This document shows positions 22,756 through 32,440 of a DNA stretch of 64,000 nucleotides, one piece after another. The notes under the pieces are model-generated. The model was given only the letters and a program-made list of their open reading frames with translations. It had not been told where the DNA came from and did no database searches. Origin of the DNA: Zygnema cylindricum (lineage: Eukaryota > Streptophyta > Zygnematophyceae > Zygnematales > Zygnemataceae); NCBI GenBank assembly GCA_037447655.1, contig JBBHKE010001534.1, forward strand, positions 62,001 through 126,000. The letters are read 5' to 3'. The first letter of the stretch is position 1. Each line of letters opens with the position of its first letter. The position numbers were made by a program, and so were the translations under genes.

Positions 22756-23568
22756 ATGCTAGAAAAATTTCAGATGGAAAAGGCAAACGGATGTACTACT
22801 CCTATAGATTTGAAGAAAGTGTTTGAGGGGAGTGAAGAGAGAGGAATATTGATCATTAATGATGAGATGGATGAGATAGAAAGAAAATTTATGGAAAATA
22901 TTCCTTATCGGCAGATTGTAGGCAGTTTAATTTATTTTATGAACTGTACCCGTCCAGATATAGCTGCAGCTGTAGGTGTTCTTAGTTGACGTCTAAATAA
23001 ACCAAGAAAGAGAGACTGGGAGGCTGCCAAAAGGGTGATGAGATATCTGGTGGGGACAAGGGAATTATGGTTGTATTGGGGAAGGGAGCACACTAACATC
23101 ACCACCTGGAGTGATGCCAGTTATGGAAATGTGCCTTTAAGGCGGTGTACGACTGGATATGTGTTGGAAATTGGATCTGGTGCATGTTGTTGGAGTAGCA
23201 AGCAACAAAAAGTAGTTGCTCAGTCCACTATGGAGGCTGAATACATGGCTTCCTGTGCTGCCACCAAAGAATTAATGTGGGTTAAATCTCTTCTTGAAGA
23301 ACTTGGGTTCATGAAGTTTGGAACTCAAAATGTTTTTTGTGATAATCAAGCTGCTATCTCGATTGCAGCTAATCTGAAACATCACTTCAAAGCTAAGCAT
23401 ATGGATATAAGACTAAGCTTTGTTAGAGAGAAGGTTGAAAATAAAATTATCAAACTGGTTCATAAAACTGATAGAGAAATGATTGCAAAAATGATGACAA
23501 AACCAGTGCCTTCCCCTAAGTTGATTTATTACAGAGAAAACTGTGGATTAAAATTAAAAAGTGACTAG
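22756..23568 (+). pseudogene. CopC RNase H
   Basis: Two open stretches in the same frame split by TGA 22987-22989. RNase H motifs WSDASYGN, MEAEYMA and CDNQAAI are present, then KMMTKPVPSPKL. The frame ends at the normal stop 23566-23568, directly before the polypurine tract. Confidence 0.85.
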
Positions 23569-23581
23569 GAAATAAGGGGAG

Positions 23582-24456
23582 CGTTGAAAAGAGGTAATTA
23601 ATAGTTCACTTCTCTATTTTAGTTTTACTTTCAAGAAAGAGAGTAAGGATCAAAAGCACGTCATGGCTGCCGCCATATTTAGAAAGTGGCAGATTTTGAA
23701 GTAGAGGATATTTTACTAAAATGTTGCCTAAGTCCAGATTTGAACCTGGGTCTGTGACCTTCTATATAGTCGTACGTCGTAACCACTAAAGCGTTATCGA
23801 AACGATACATGTGACGGTTTCAAAGATATATTAAAATTAACACAACAGCTAATTAACAGCAGACTAACCAAAAGGAGCAATTCATGCATGTACGAGATCT
23901 GAACCGTGTAAAATATGTTTTGATCGGACGGCCGGCATTTAGCCGCCACGCGAAGTGAGATTTTGGCGGCATACGGAGATGGGGTCACGCGGTGCCACGT
24001 GGCACCACATTATTTGATATCGGAGAAGATGGGAGGAGGAACCATTGCTTCCGATTTGACAGGTGTCACCTTGTAGACCTTGTCGTACAATAGATGTAGA
24101 ATAAGTACATCGCCCATTGTACCTTCTTGTACTATATAGTGTTCCTATCGGACTAGGGTTTAGTAGTAGGTAGTCGTGAGTAGGCAGACCAAGACTTAGT
24201 AATATTTAGGTATCTCTCTCTAAGAATATAAAGGTCATCTTTGACCAACCATAACTTACTGCTCGGGTGAGCAAATTCAGTGACTCTTTTTGCGTTTGAC
24301 TCAGGGGTGTCTTTTCTTCACAAGGGTGAGGATGATTAAAATACTTTTGTGCCTAGGCGGCGCTTATTTAGTGGGAAAGTGGAAGGGGCAAATATTATCC
24401 TAGAGGCTTTACATCGGCTGCTCATTCTGTGGGTCAATGGAGACCACAGAATTTCA
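23582..24456 (+). repeat. CopC 3' LTR
   Basis: 875 bp, begins CGTTGAAAAG (TG decayed to CG) after the polypurine tract and ends in AATTTCA before the duplicated GGCCC. TATA-like TATATAG at about 24134. tRNA-like cassette at 23718-23800. Confidence 0.88.
23718..23800 (-). other. tRNA-like Pol III-type cassette in CopC 3' LTR
   Basis: Minus strand: box A-like TAACGCTTTAGTGG (23796-23783), 50 bp spacing, box B AGGTTCAAATC (23746-23736), CCAG/CTGG stem around the box B loop, then T4 at 23721-23718. CopC is on the plus strand, so the cassette is again antisense to its element. Confidence 0.6.
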
Positions 24457-24607
24457 GGCCCTTTCCATCTCCATATAGAAACAGAAAAGATCATTACAGT
24501 AATCTAACATCTTTCCTCCTTTGTATGTGTAACTCACTAGCTTTTGCTCAGCCAACTGAAGCTCCTAAATAGTTCCAACTTTATAGATCTCCACCAAACT
24601 CACCCAT
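24457..24607 (-). pseudogene. CopA gag fragment
   Basis: Joins 18267 after removal of CopC and one GGCCC. Its minus-strand sequence aligns with CopE gag around 43590-43740. It ends abruptly at 24607, where a deletion fuses gag to LTR sequence. Confidence 0.75.
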
Positions 24608-25034
24608 TAAATGTCGACCGCCGAACCAAATGTCCGATTCATTTGTTTCGTGCGAAATGACGTCCGCACTTAACTTTAACAAGTTCTATGTTCCTTCGTT
24701 TAAATTCCAGTTAATTGATTTCAGTACCATACAATAGTTTAAACAAATATCAATTCTATATCACCTAACGGACTTCTACGACAAACTTGATATAGTTACC
24801 GGCTATGCGCTCTGCCGGTTGAAGGTTCGAGTCTTGCCAGACTCAACCTTTTGTTGAGAGTGACTTAAGTCACTCTTCAGTCCTTTCTATGGAGCTGAGG
24901 CAGTCATGGCTCCATTGCTCTCTCTCTCTCTTTCAGTGACTACAGCAAATATGGGGGCAAGTGAGTAGAGATGGAGGCAAGCTGCATGCATTTTCTTTAT
25001 CTGTTTCCACTAATATTTTAGACCTATTTCAACA
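24608..25034 (-). repeat. CopA 5' LTR remnant
   Basis: Only the upstream part of the LTR is left, ending at TTTCAACA 25034 (LTR start on the minus strand). A tRNA-like cassette is present at 24779-24852 with box B GGTTCGAGTC (24824-24833) and T4 at 24849-24852, followed by a short hairpin CTCAAC/GTTGAG and a longer AGAGTGAC/GTCACTCT pair. Confidence 0.78.
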
Positions 25035-25386
25035 ACATTCTTTTGTTTTGAAGAAATTATTTGAACAGTTTAACCAGGGAGTTGATCATGACAGTGACTG
25101 TTTTGGTTGCGAAAAGTCACGTCATTTTGTCAAAAAATGTATGTTTGAAGTACACATTGGTAAAAATAAAGTAATGTTGAGTACAAATTTGACAGTCAAT
25201 CAGTTAGACAATTTTGACACTCAAAATTTTGTCGCGCTTGCAAACGTCGTTTGTCATAATAAAATTAGCAATTCACACGGCCGGCGAACGTTTACGGTAA
25301 CAAAACTACAGCAACCACATGTAAATAAAATTGTTGCAATTAGTCAATTTTTGTCGTTACGTGAGCTTTACGGTGAAAGCATTTAG
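25035..25386 (+). pseudogene. Gag-like fragment with CCHC zinc knuckle, element O
   Basis: An open frame contains CFGCEKSRHFVKKC at about 25101-25142, a perfect CX2CX4HX4C spacing. Nothing after it matches protease or integrase. The sequence is contiguous with 7092 before CopA insertion, so it may be the gag end of element O. A single knuckle in a short ORF can arise by chance, so this is tentative. Confidence 0.4.
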
Positions 25387-25622
25387 CAGCAAAATTGAAG
25401 TTTAATCGTATAATCGTTACATTGAGCTTAGGGTGAAGTTCCATTTGACAAAAAACGACGGTGTTTACAAAATTTCGGTCCTTTTCGTACTACGCCGTAC
25501 CTCTTATTTTGTTTCTACCAGGAAAACAATATTACAAGCCAACATTCTTCAAAAGTCTATGAGTTACGTGTGACACTTAGATATTTTTTTGAGAAGCATT
25601 TGCTTCGAATTTTTTTGCAATT

Positions 25623-25650
25623 GGTGATGTGCCTCGCAAGGTACATCACC
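25623..25650. repeat. Tight 12-bp hairpin
   Basis: GGTGATGTGCCT and AGGTACATCACC flank the 4-nt loop CGCA. The stem is complete with one G-T pair. No T-run follows, so there is no case for a terminator. Confidence 0.6.
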
Positions 25651-26779
25651 TATTACAGAAAAATTTGAGCCGGGACACGTTGGATAATGAACATATGTGT
25701 CAAGTTGACAACCAACAAAAATCAAAAAAATCCGCACACGATATACGCATTCAAAAATCCAACAAAAAATACAAACGAAATCTTGTAATGTACTTTCGTT
25801 ACTCTATTTTTGTTAGCGCCCATTCGTCACACTATTTTTGGAAACACTCATTTGTCACGCGAAAGAACAAAACCCTAAAAAAATGAGGTGGTACATGACA
25901 AGGCGTCTGCAAAGATTACAAAAGTTGTGTTGCACGATGACCTGGTACGCACGTACATGGTATGCAAATAAAGATTTTTGGTCGGTGTGAAAATCATTGA
26001 CGATTTTCAAATATTTGATATCGACTTACGTGTTACCACTCAATTTAGAGCACGTGGATTACAGACCTTACGCAATAGAACTTCATTCAAATTGTAGCAT
26101 CCTCTAATGTTGCCCGTATTTTTTGTGTTGTTTTTGTGGCCAGAAGCTTGAAGTAGAATGTCGGTTGGCAAATCCGTGATGTTTAAATATGAGAAGTGGC
26201 TGGTTGTCCAATGTCTCATCACTTTGATGGCTTCTCAATCAACACTGAAATATTTACCATAAAAAAAAACAAACTTGGAAAATTAGAATATAGATAACAA
26301 AGCTTCGATATTTCAAATAAATGCATGATAAAAATCAAATGTTGAGTTTACAAAAACGCACCCTCCTGTCGCCAATATCCTTGCTCCTTGACCATGTCCG
26401 GCATGGGTTTTATGAGACAAGTAAATATTTGTGGTTTTGAATGTTTTTTTTATATACTGAAAGTGTGTATTATAGCAAAGACGCTGCATGAACGGTGTTT
26501 TTTTTCCTTTTTGGTTTTTTACTTAAACTCTCCTTTCCGTGAAAGGTTCCCCGTATCAGGCTTCTTTTGTCAAAAAAATGGGAATTGTATTTTTATTTGT
26601 AGCTAAATCCCACCTCCAAAAAAATGTTGGGCCACAGCACCTACTGGACAAATAAGAAAGTCTAGTTGACGCATGCATGAGATAAATTCTGCACGACCAT
26701 TTTGCGGATAAAAATTACCATAAAAAAACCAAAAAAAATACTAAAACTTGTTTTAGAGTTAGTTGTAAATCACAGAAAT

Positions 26780-27314
26780 ACACATTTCGTTAAAACTTTA
26801 GTTTTCTAGATTACTTTCTACAGTGTTCTCGTTTCTTGATACCATCGCCAAAACATAAAGGTTGTGTACAAAACATTACAAAAAAACACATTTCGTTAAA
26901 GCTCCAGTTTTCTGGATTACTTACCACATTAGATTTTCCAATTTTTGTAACCATCGCCAAAACATAACCCTTGTTCGGCCCAAGATAAGAAAGATCATAT
27001 GAAAAAACATCTGTTAACTGAGCATTTACGGAATCATCGCCACCATTGAGACACGCATGGTTCATGATAAATTGACTCTTCAAAAAAAAAAAACAAAACA
27101 ACAAAGAGAAAATAAATGACAAAGTTACAAATATAGTGTGAGCTTTCTTTAAAAAGAATGTACCTTTTCTCCCAAAAAACAAAAATTGCATCACCAAAAA
27201 AATAAACAAAACAACACAAACAGAAAAAAATGACAATGTTATAAACATAATGAGAGCTTTGTTTTGAAAGAATGTATACTTCCTCCCAAAAAACAAAAAT
27301 TGCACATAATTTTC
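26780..27314. repeat. Two adjacent two-copy tandem duplications
   Basis: 26780-26980 holds two imperfect copies of a unit of about 108 bp (shared CACATTTCGTTAAA, TTTTCT(A/G)GATTACTT, ACCATCGCCAAAACATAA). 27093-27314 holds two copies of a unit of about 115 bp (shared AAAGAATGTA and CTCCCAAAAAACAAAAATTGC). The duplication gives an internally repeated minus-strand ORF (26811-27305). Confidence 0.6.
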
Positions 27315-28320
27315 GTCCCGTTTAAGTCTTTGGAGTTAACCCCTAAAAACTTGTATAACTTATAAAAAACATGTTAAAAAAAATGTAATATGAAGTCAAA
27401 AAATAAAATCCAAACCCTAAAACAAGAAAATCGGATAAGAAACTGAAAATAAATGCACCCAATAAAATAAAGTGAAAAGTAAAAAACAACATGAATCGAA
27501 AAAATGAAATGTAAGATTTAGTATTTTTATCAATACATACCTCACTTAAATGTTGGTGTATAGTTCCATCCCCAACTTTTTTTCTTTGTGGCTTCCTTCG
27601 ACCAACTCCAACCAAAATGTTGAAAACCCTTGTAATCTTTTAGAGAATACGCTTCTCGTATGCCTTCTTGGTGGGTTCATAGTTATTTTTTATAAAATTT
27701 GATAATTTTTTTCTAGACTGATATAAAAGTTTTTGGATGATATTGTTGTCTCTAAGGTTTTCACCCCCCCTCTTTTTATGGCTAAATGCGTTTTACATAA
27801 GTCTTGAAGTTCTTTCACCGATTCTATCAGGGTGGTATAGCTCTTATTTTTGTTATTCTCTAGTAGTCCAATAAACCCATCAGGTGTAATAACTATATGT
27901 GGGTGCCTTTGTGCAATCTAAAAATTTTCATACCGATATAAACCAACTTGATAGGCTTATGTTGTGTTTGGGCTACGTTGTTTTAATGTATCTTTGATGA
28001 TCCGTGCTCGATCTGACTCACTATGTTGTGGGGGGTTTTTTATTTCCTACATTGTTATCGTCATCTTCTAAACGAACAAATTTTGACAGTTTCCAAATGC
28101 GAGCCCTAAATGCGAGCCCTAAGACAATACTAGGTAAAATTTGGAAAATTCCCTTACGCCAAGAAAAAAATTGTGAAGAAGAAAAAATAAACATATTAAA
28201 AAGAAAATAATTATAAAAACCTTTAAAAAGTTTAATCTAAAAAAAAGGAGTTCAAAGAAAAACAAGTAAAGGAATAAAACATATGAAATAAAAAAAGAGA
28301 GAAAAAAAAAACGAAAATAC

Positions 28321-28416
28321 AAAACTGTAGGTTTGGGGTTAGGCCGTAAGATTTAAGGTTAGGCTGTAAGATTTAGGGTTAAGAGATTTAGGGTAAAGCT
28401 GTAGAATTTAGGGTTA
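28321..28416. repeat. Degenerate interstitial telomere-like tract
   Basis: TTTAGGGTT and TTAGGGT motifs recur in an imperfect 20-bp unit, GTTAGGCTGTAAGATTTAGG. The tract resumes after the MITE at 29115-29170 in more degenerate form. The plant telomere repeat is TTTAGGG, so this may be an old telomeric seed. It is too degenerate to be a telomere. Confidence 0.5.
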
Positions 28417-29114
28417 GGGTGGACTTCCATTAGGCGCCTCAATAATTGTACGGAAAATTTTACTAAAGGGCTTGCCTTGCATTAGGTCGCGTCAATAAAC
28501 CACTTTTTATTTGCGTGGCTCATTCTAGTTATTAACACGTAGAGTAATATTCGATGCTTAAAATCTTGAAAAAATATTCGAATGCAAAGTCTGAACGCAA
28601 TATCTGTACCAACGGAGGTAATATCATTACCATCGGATGAAATATCTGTACCGTCGGAGGTAATTAATGACTTGTACAAAGGGCATTAAATATACTACCC
28701 AAAATTTAAAAACGCAATGACAAAAAGGCGGCGAAGAAATTTCATGGTGAGAGCGTGACGGGATGATTTCGGCGGATTCGCAGCCACGCTGGCAGAAGGC
28801 ACATGGCCCTTGCGACGTGTACGCACATACGCGCGCGCTCATCGAGGATTTTTTTTACCTTTTCCACGCGCCTTATTTTTACACCTTAAGTCTTCTAGAA
28901 ATGTCCTCCCTGTGCACGACCTTAACAAACTGTAGGGTTAGTGACGTGGCGTGTCGGATAAAAAGTGTAATAACATGTGACGGTCCGAATTTACGCCTAA
29001 AACCTTGGACATTTTTGATGTTTTCTTTAAAAAAATTTAAATTATGTACGAAACTGCACGAAACGGTACGGCGGTCAGTAAAAAACCCCATTTTTTCGCT
29101 AATGGAAGGCCACC
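28417..29114. mobile_element. MITE, PIF/Harbinger-like, 698 bp
   Basis: Terminal inverted repeats GGGTGGACTTCCATTAG (28417-28433) and the complement of 29098-29114 match at 16 of 17 positions. Flanks are TTA (28414-28416) and CTA (29115-29117), close to the 3-bp TTA/TWA duplication of PIF/Harbinger elements. The insertion splits the telomere-like tract. Related copies lie at 2389-3093, 55128-55466 and 55470-56104. No transposase is encoded. Confidence 0.6.
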
Positions 29115-29459
29115 CCTAGGCTGAGGATTTAAGGTTACGCTGTAAACTTTAGCTGTAGGTTTTAACATTAGCTACGTTAAAACGTAAATCAAAACCTATG
29201 GTTAAAGCGTACGTAATAAATAGATTAACTTACGCCTATATTTACTTACGTTTAAAAACAATACAATTTGAAACATAATCATTTATGATTCATAATGAAA
29301 AATAGTTGGTTCACATTTAATCGTACGAAATTCGCGCGGAAAGATAATGTACATTGGAGAGTACGGAGCGTACGGAATTCGTGCGGAGAGGTGATTTACA
29401 TTGGAGAGTACGGAATTCAATATTACCACGTACGGACATCTGCGAAGAGAGTTAATCAT

Positions 29460-30055
29460 TATTCAAAAGTAGGCGTTTTTTATGGTAGGCCTTTTGTAGC
29501 CGCACAAAAATTGGCACAAAACTCGCGTAGAGTAAGCATACTGTATGTGTGTGCATTGTGCACACCCCTGTACGAACGTACAAATAGCGAACTGACACGG
29601 CGTAGGGTGAAATTCCGCGGGAAAAACAACCCGAAAAAAAAAAACGCGGATGTAAGTCTTATCGTAAGTTCTGTTATGGGCTTTTCATGTGATCTTCTTA
29701 GATTGCTACTTTGATGAGCGACAGTCCGATCGTCCAAATCTGACGGTTTAAATAAAAAATACCTCAAAACTCACGGAAAAATAAAAATTTGTCCGAATGT
29801 TTTTCAAAATTTAGACATGACGTTTAATTCTCTATCGATCGATGTGCAACTCAACCCTGTTACTATTTTTTATTTATTTTGCGACCAATACAATATGGGT
29901 CTTAAACATAGTTCAAAAGTAGGCATTTTTTTGTAGGCCTTTGGTCAGCGCCTTTATCGTAAGTTGTTTTATGGGCTTTCCATGTGATCTTTTTAGATCG
30001 CTACTTTGATCAGCGACCGTGCGATCGTCCGAATCTGACGGTGTAAACAAAAATG
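29460..30055. repeat. Diverged direct repeat, two copies
   Basis: TTCAAAAGTAGGC..GTAGGCCTTT followed by ATCGTAAGTT..TTATGGGCTTT.CATGTGATCT..TTAGAT.GCTACTTTGAT.AGCGACNGTNCGATCGTCC occurs at 29467-29750 and again, with a shorter spacer, at 29910-30045. An inverted copy of the CATAGTTCAAAAGTAGG part occurs at 31376-31392, beyond the solo LTR. The element type is unknown. Confidence 0.5.
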
Positions 30056-30127
30056 TTTGGTCTGAATGTTTTTACTGGTCCAATTTTTGGTCTGAATGTT
30101 TTTATTGGTCTGAATAGGTCCGAATAC

Positions 30128-31303
30128 TATAATTCTATGGGCTCCATTGCCACACAGATTTCGCAGGCCCAAAGAAGCTAATCAAGATAGTGCAGACTCA
30201 AAATATATATAAACCCAAATGATTGACCCTTTGACAATCAAAACCCCATTGCAGCTTCACACTTGTGAAATAAGACTTACTGTGTGCTCACTTCCACCAC
30301 AGAATGCAAAGTTGGAATATGAGTTTTGGATAACTTTCCCCACTTTGACTTTCCCTTAGAAATGAAGCCACCTTAATAGGCAAACACTCTAACTAACCAC
30401 AACCTTGTGTAGCCTGGACTCCCCTAAGTCCGCAGAAAAAAGAATCACCAAAAATGGTCAACTAAATGAGATTATATTAAATGGCAAAGTTTGCCGATTT
30501 ATACAGGTGCGCTTTAGGAGAGAGGTGGCTACCTACCAAAATATTCTAGGTCCTAAAATCCCTCTCTAAACCCTCTAGTACTGAGGTACGGACCAATCGT
30601 AGCACTGTATAGTACATAAAGGTACATGTGCTGGTGTACCTTTTGTAAGGCCATCGTACGACATGGCCAAAAAGTCGATACATGGCATATCCGGATTTGT
30701 TCCCATAATCCTCGGAGGTGCCGCAAGCCAATGTGGTTGTGCCATGTGTCAATTGACGTGGCTGTGACCGGAAACCACCAAAAAACCTACTCCGCGATCT
30801 CAGCAACTTTCGCGGCCGTCCGATCAGAACCGACATTTAATTGTAGCCGTCGAATATTAATGCGCGGTATTTGTTTCGTCATCGTACCGTACTTCGTACT
30901 ATATGAAACTATATTTATGTACTACGTATCTATTTCTCGTTAAACAAATTAGTCTACGTGTAAATATGTAAATAATTATCAAACGCTTTGTATTGTAACA
31001 ATAGTCTTAGGCTTAACGGTGAAAGCTAGTTGGTCAGCGTTTTTGTCTGCCAGGGTGGCAGTTATCTTTGCTTAATCACAAAGGGGTCAGGATTATCCTA
31101 GAGGCTTCTTGGAAGCTGTCCACTCTGAGGACTTATGGAGGTCTCAGAGTTACATAGAGGGCATAGATAGCCATGGCTCTGTCTCCTTATCCAACCTTTA
31201 GTGACTACAACAAGTGTAGGGGCTTCGAGAAGGGAGTTAAAAGCAGATTGAATTTGCCTTTTTCTATCCTAATAAAGACCTAGAAAATACACAAATATCA
31301 ACA
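30128..31303 (-). mobile_element. Clade-1 solo LTR with inverted LTR segment inside
   Basis: 1176 bp flanked by the perfect duplication AATAC (30123-30127 and 31304-31308). Ends TATAATTC (decayed) and ATCAACA. At about 31043-31152 it contains, in inverted orientation, roughly 110 bp of the 3' end of a CopB/CopF-type LTR (ending GTCTCAGAGTTACA). This replaces the usual tRNA-like cassette. GTAC block at about 30620-30660. Confidence 0.75.
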
Positions 31304-31661
31304 AATACAATATGGGTCTTATGGCCATATTGTATGTTTTCCGTACAATAGGCATATTGTATGGGCCTATTTTCACCTACTTTTGAACTATGAAGTCAAT
31401 CTACATTGAAAAGTAGAGAGTTTCAATTTCACATTTTGGAGTAAGTAAATCGTACACGCGGATTTGTCTTGTACTTTTCAAAATTTGAAAATAATACACC
31501 TTTCAAAATACTACTTCAATGATGACCGTAGGATTTTTTTATGCTCGACGCGTATGATCCTCATTTCACGTAGCATACTAAAAAAAAATTCACATGCGGC
31601 GCCAAAAGACGACAATCTGCCTGTACATGTTTTGTTTTGTTTTCAATGTCATAGGCGAAGT
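31304..31661. other. Noncoding spacer between solo LTR and CopD
   Basis: No gene seen. Contains CAATATGGGTCTTA, also found at 29889, plus an inverted match to 29905-29925. This suggests the solo LTR landed inside an older repetitive element with inverted parts. Confidence 0.4.
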
Positions 31662-32440
31662 TGAAGTTTTTGGAAAGCTTTCAGTCTCAGCAAATTAGTA
31701 AGATGGTAGAAAGATAGTAATTTGTAGTGTAATGACATGCGTCATCACTTGAGTCCAGTATAGGACAACGCAACTGCTATGCAGACAAATCAGCGCAGCA
31801 GTAGAGCAGCGTAGCTGCTGTCTGCTATGCAGACAGAGCAGCGCAGCAGCTAAGCTACGACACACACAGGACAACGCAACTGCGGTTACTTTGGATATAA
31901 TCCGTATAGACAACGCAGCTATTGTTATCTTGAATATGATTCGGTACGGACAACACACCTGCGATTGATTCGAATCAAGTCAATGGACCTCAACTTAGTG
32001 GGTAGCTCTGTGGTACCTCAATGGTAGCTTAGTGGTAGCTCAGTGTAGCTCAGTGGTAGCTTAGTATTAGCTTGGCAACTTGACGTACCTCTCAGGTACA
32101 CTAGTATTGCCGGTACAACACTAGTATAAGACTTAGGACTCAGAACACATGATGTATCCAGACTTCCAAGTAGTAAAACAACAAATAGTTTTTGGGAAAC
32201 TTCTGAGTATTATACCTTGAGTGTTGTTGGGTCAATTGTGCTGAAACTTTGGGAGTTGTCAATTTTTATGCTACTCTATATTTTGATAGAGTTTTGTGAG
32301 GTTTGGATTCTTGTATAAGAATTGGTGAGCACTTGAAAATAGCTGTTTGGTAGGATTCTTGATAGCTTCTGAGAGTGTATCATGTCTACTTCTACTACTA
32401 CTGCTGCCCCTCCACGTGCACCGGTGGTTGTAGAACAACA
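31662..32440 (+). repeat. CopD 5' LTR
   Basis: 779 bp. Contains GCAGCGCAGC-rich palindromic sequence at about 31770-31920, a TAGCTYAGTGG array at 32002-32072 and the gag ATG at 32382. The base after the LTR starts TGTTATTGGCTTG, which could be a diverged form of the clade-1 primer site. Confidence 0.85.
32002..32072 (+). repeat. Tandem box A-like decamer array in CopD 5' LTR
   Basis: About six units of GTAGCTCAGTG / GTAGCTTAGTG / GTACCTCAATG. TAGCTCAGTGG equals the tRNA box A consensus TRGCNNAGYNGG. No box B found within 100 bp. The better copy is at 37018-37074. Confidence 0.5.

Larger units (their letters stand above)
18268..24456 (+). mobile_element. CopC, clade-1 Ty1/copia element, full length, inactivated by stops
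   Basis: 6189 bp, flanked by the perfect duplication GGCCC (18263-18267 and 24457-24461), inserted in CopA gag. LTRs of 887 and 875 bp are closely similar. Intact-looking primer site 19155-19169 and polypurine tract AAATAAGGGGAG 23570-23581. The whole gag-pol (19135-23568, 1478 codons) lies in one frame with no indel, broken only by seven stop codons. Confidence 0.92.
7093..25034 (-). mobile_element. CopA, clade-1 Ty1/copia element, split by CopB and CopC
   Basis: Flanked by a perfect 5-bp duplication, ACATT at 7088-7092 and 25035-25039. Pieces are 7093-11260 (3' LTR, RNase H, RT, integrase, part of protease), 17664-18267 (protease start, CCHC, gag end), 24457-24607 (gag) and 24608-25034 (remnant of the 5' LTR). 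CopB and CopC account for the gaps. Without them CopA is about 5.3 kb. A deletion at 24607/24608 removed the start of gag, the primer site and the downstream half of the 5' LTR. CopA is the oldest of the three nested elements. Confidence 0.88.
25387..28320. other. AT-rich region, no secure gene
   Basis: About 2.9 kb with long A/T tracts and only short ORFs. Some minus-strand stretches look weakly coding: 26040-26222 with SGHKNNTKN, 26927-27070 followed by GTAAGT, and about 27700-27890 with TPDGFIGLLENNKNK. Stops and competing open frames prevent a gene model. Also holds the hairpin at 25623 and the duplications at 26780-27314. Confidence 0.4.

Noticed and set aside
26811-27305. 164-codon minus-strand ORF with repeated hydrophobic segments resembling membrane helices
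   Set aside because: The repeat is a DNA-level tandem duplication rich in A/T; Phe/Leu runs follow from T tracts. No start context or homology supports a membrane protein.
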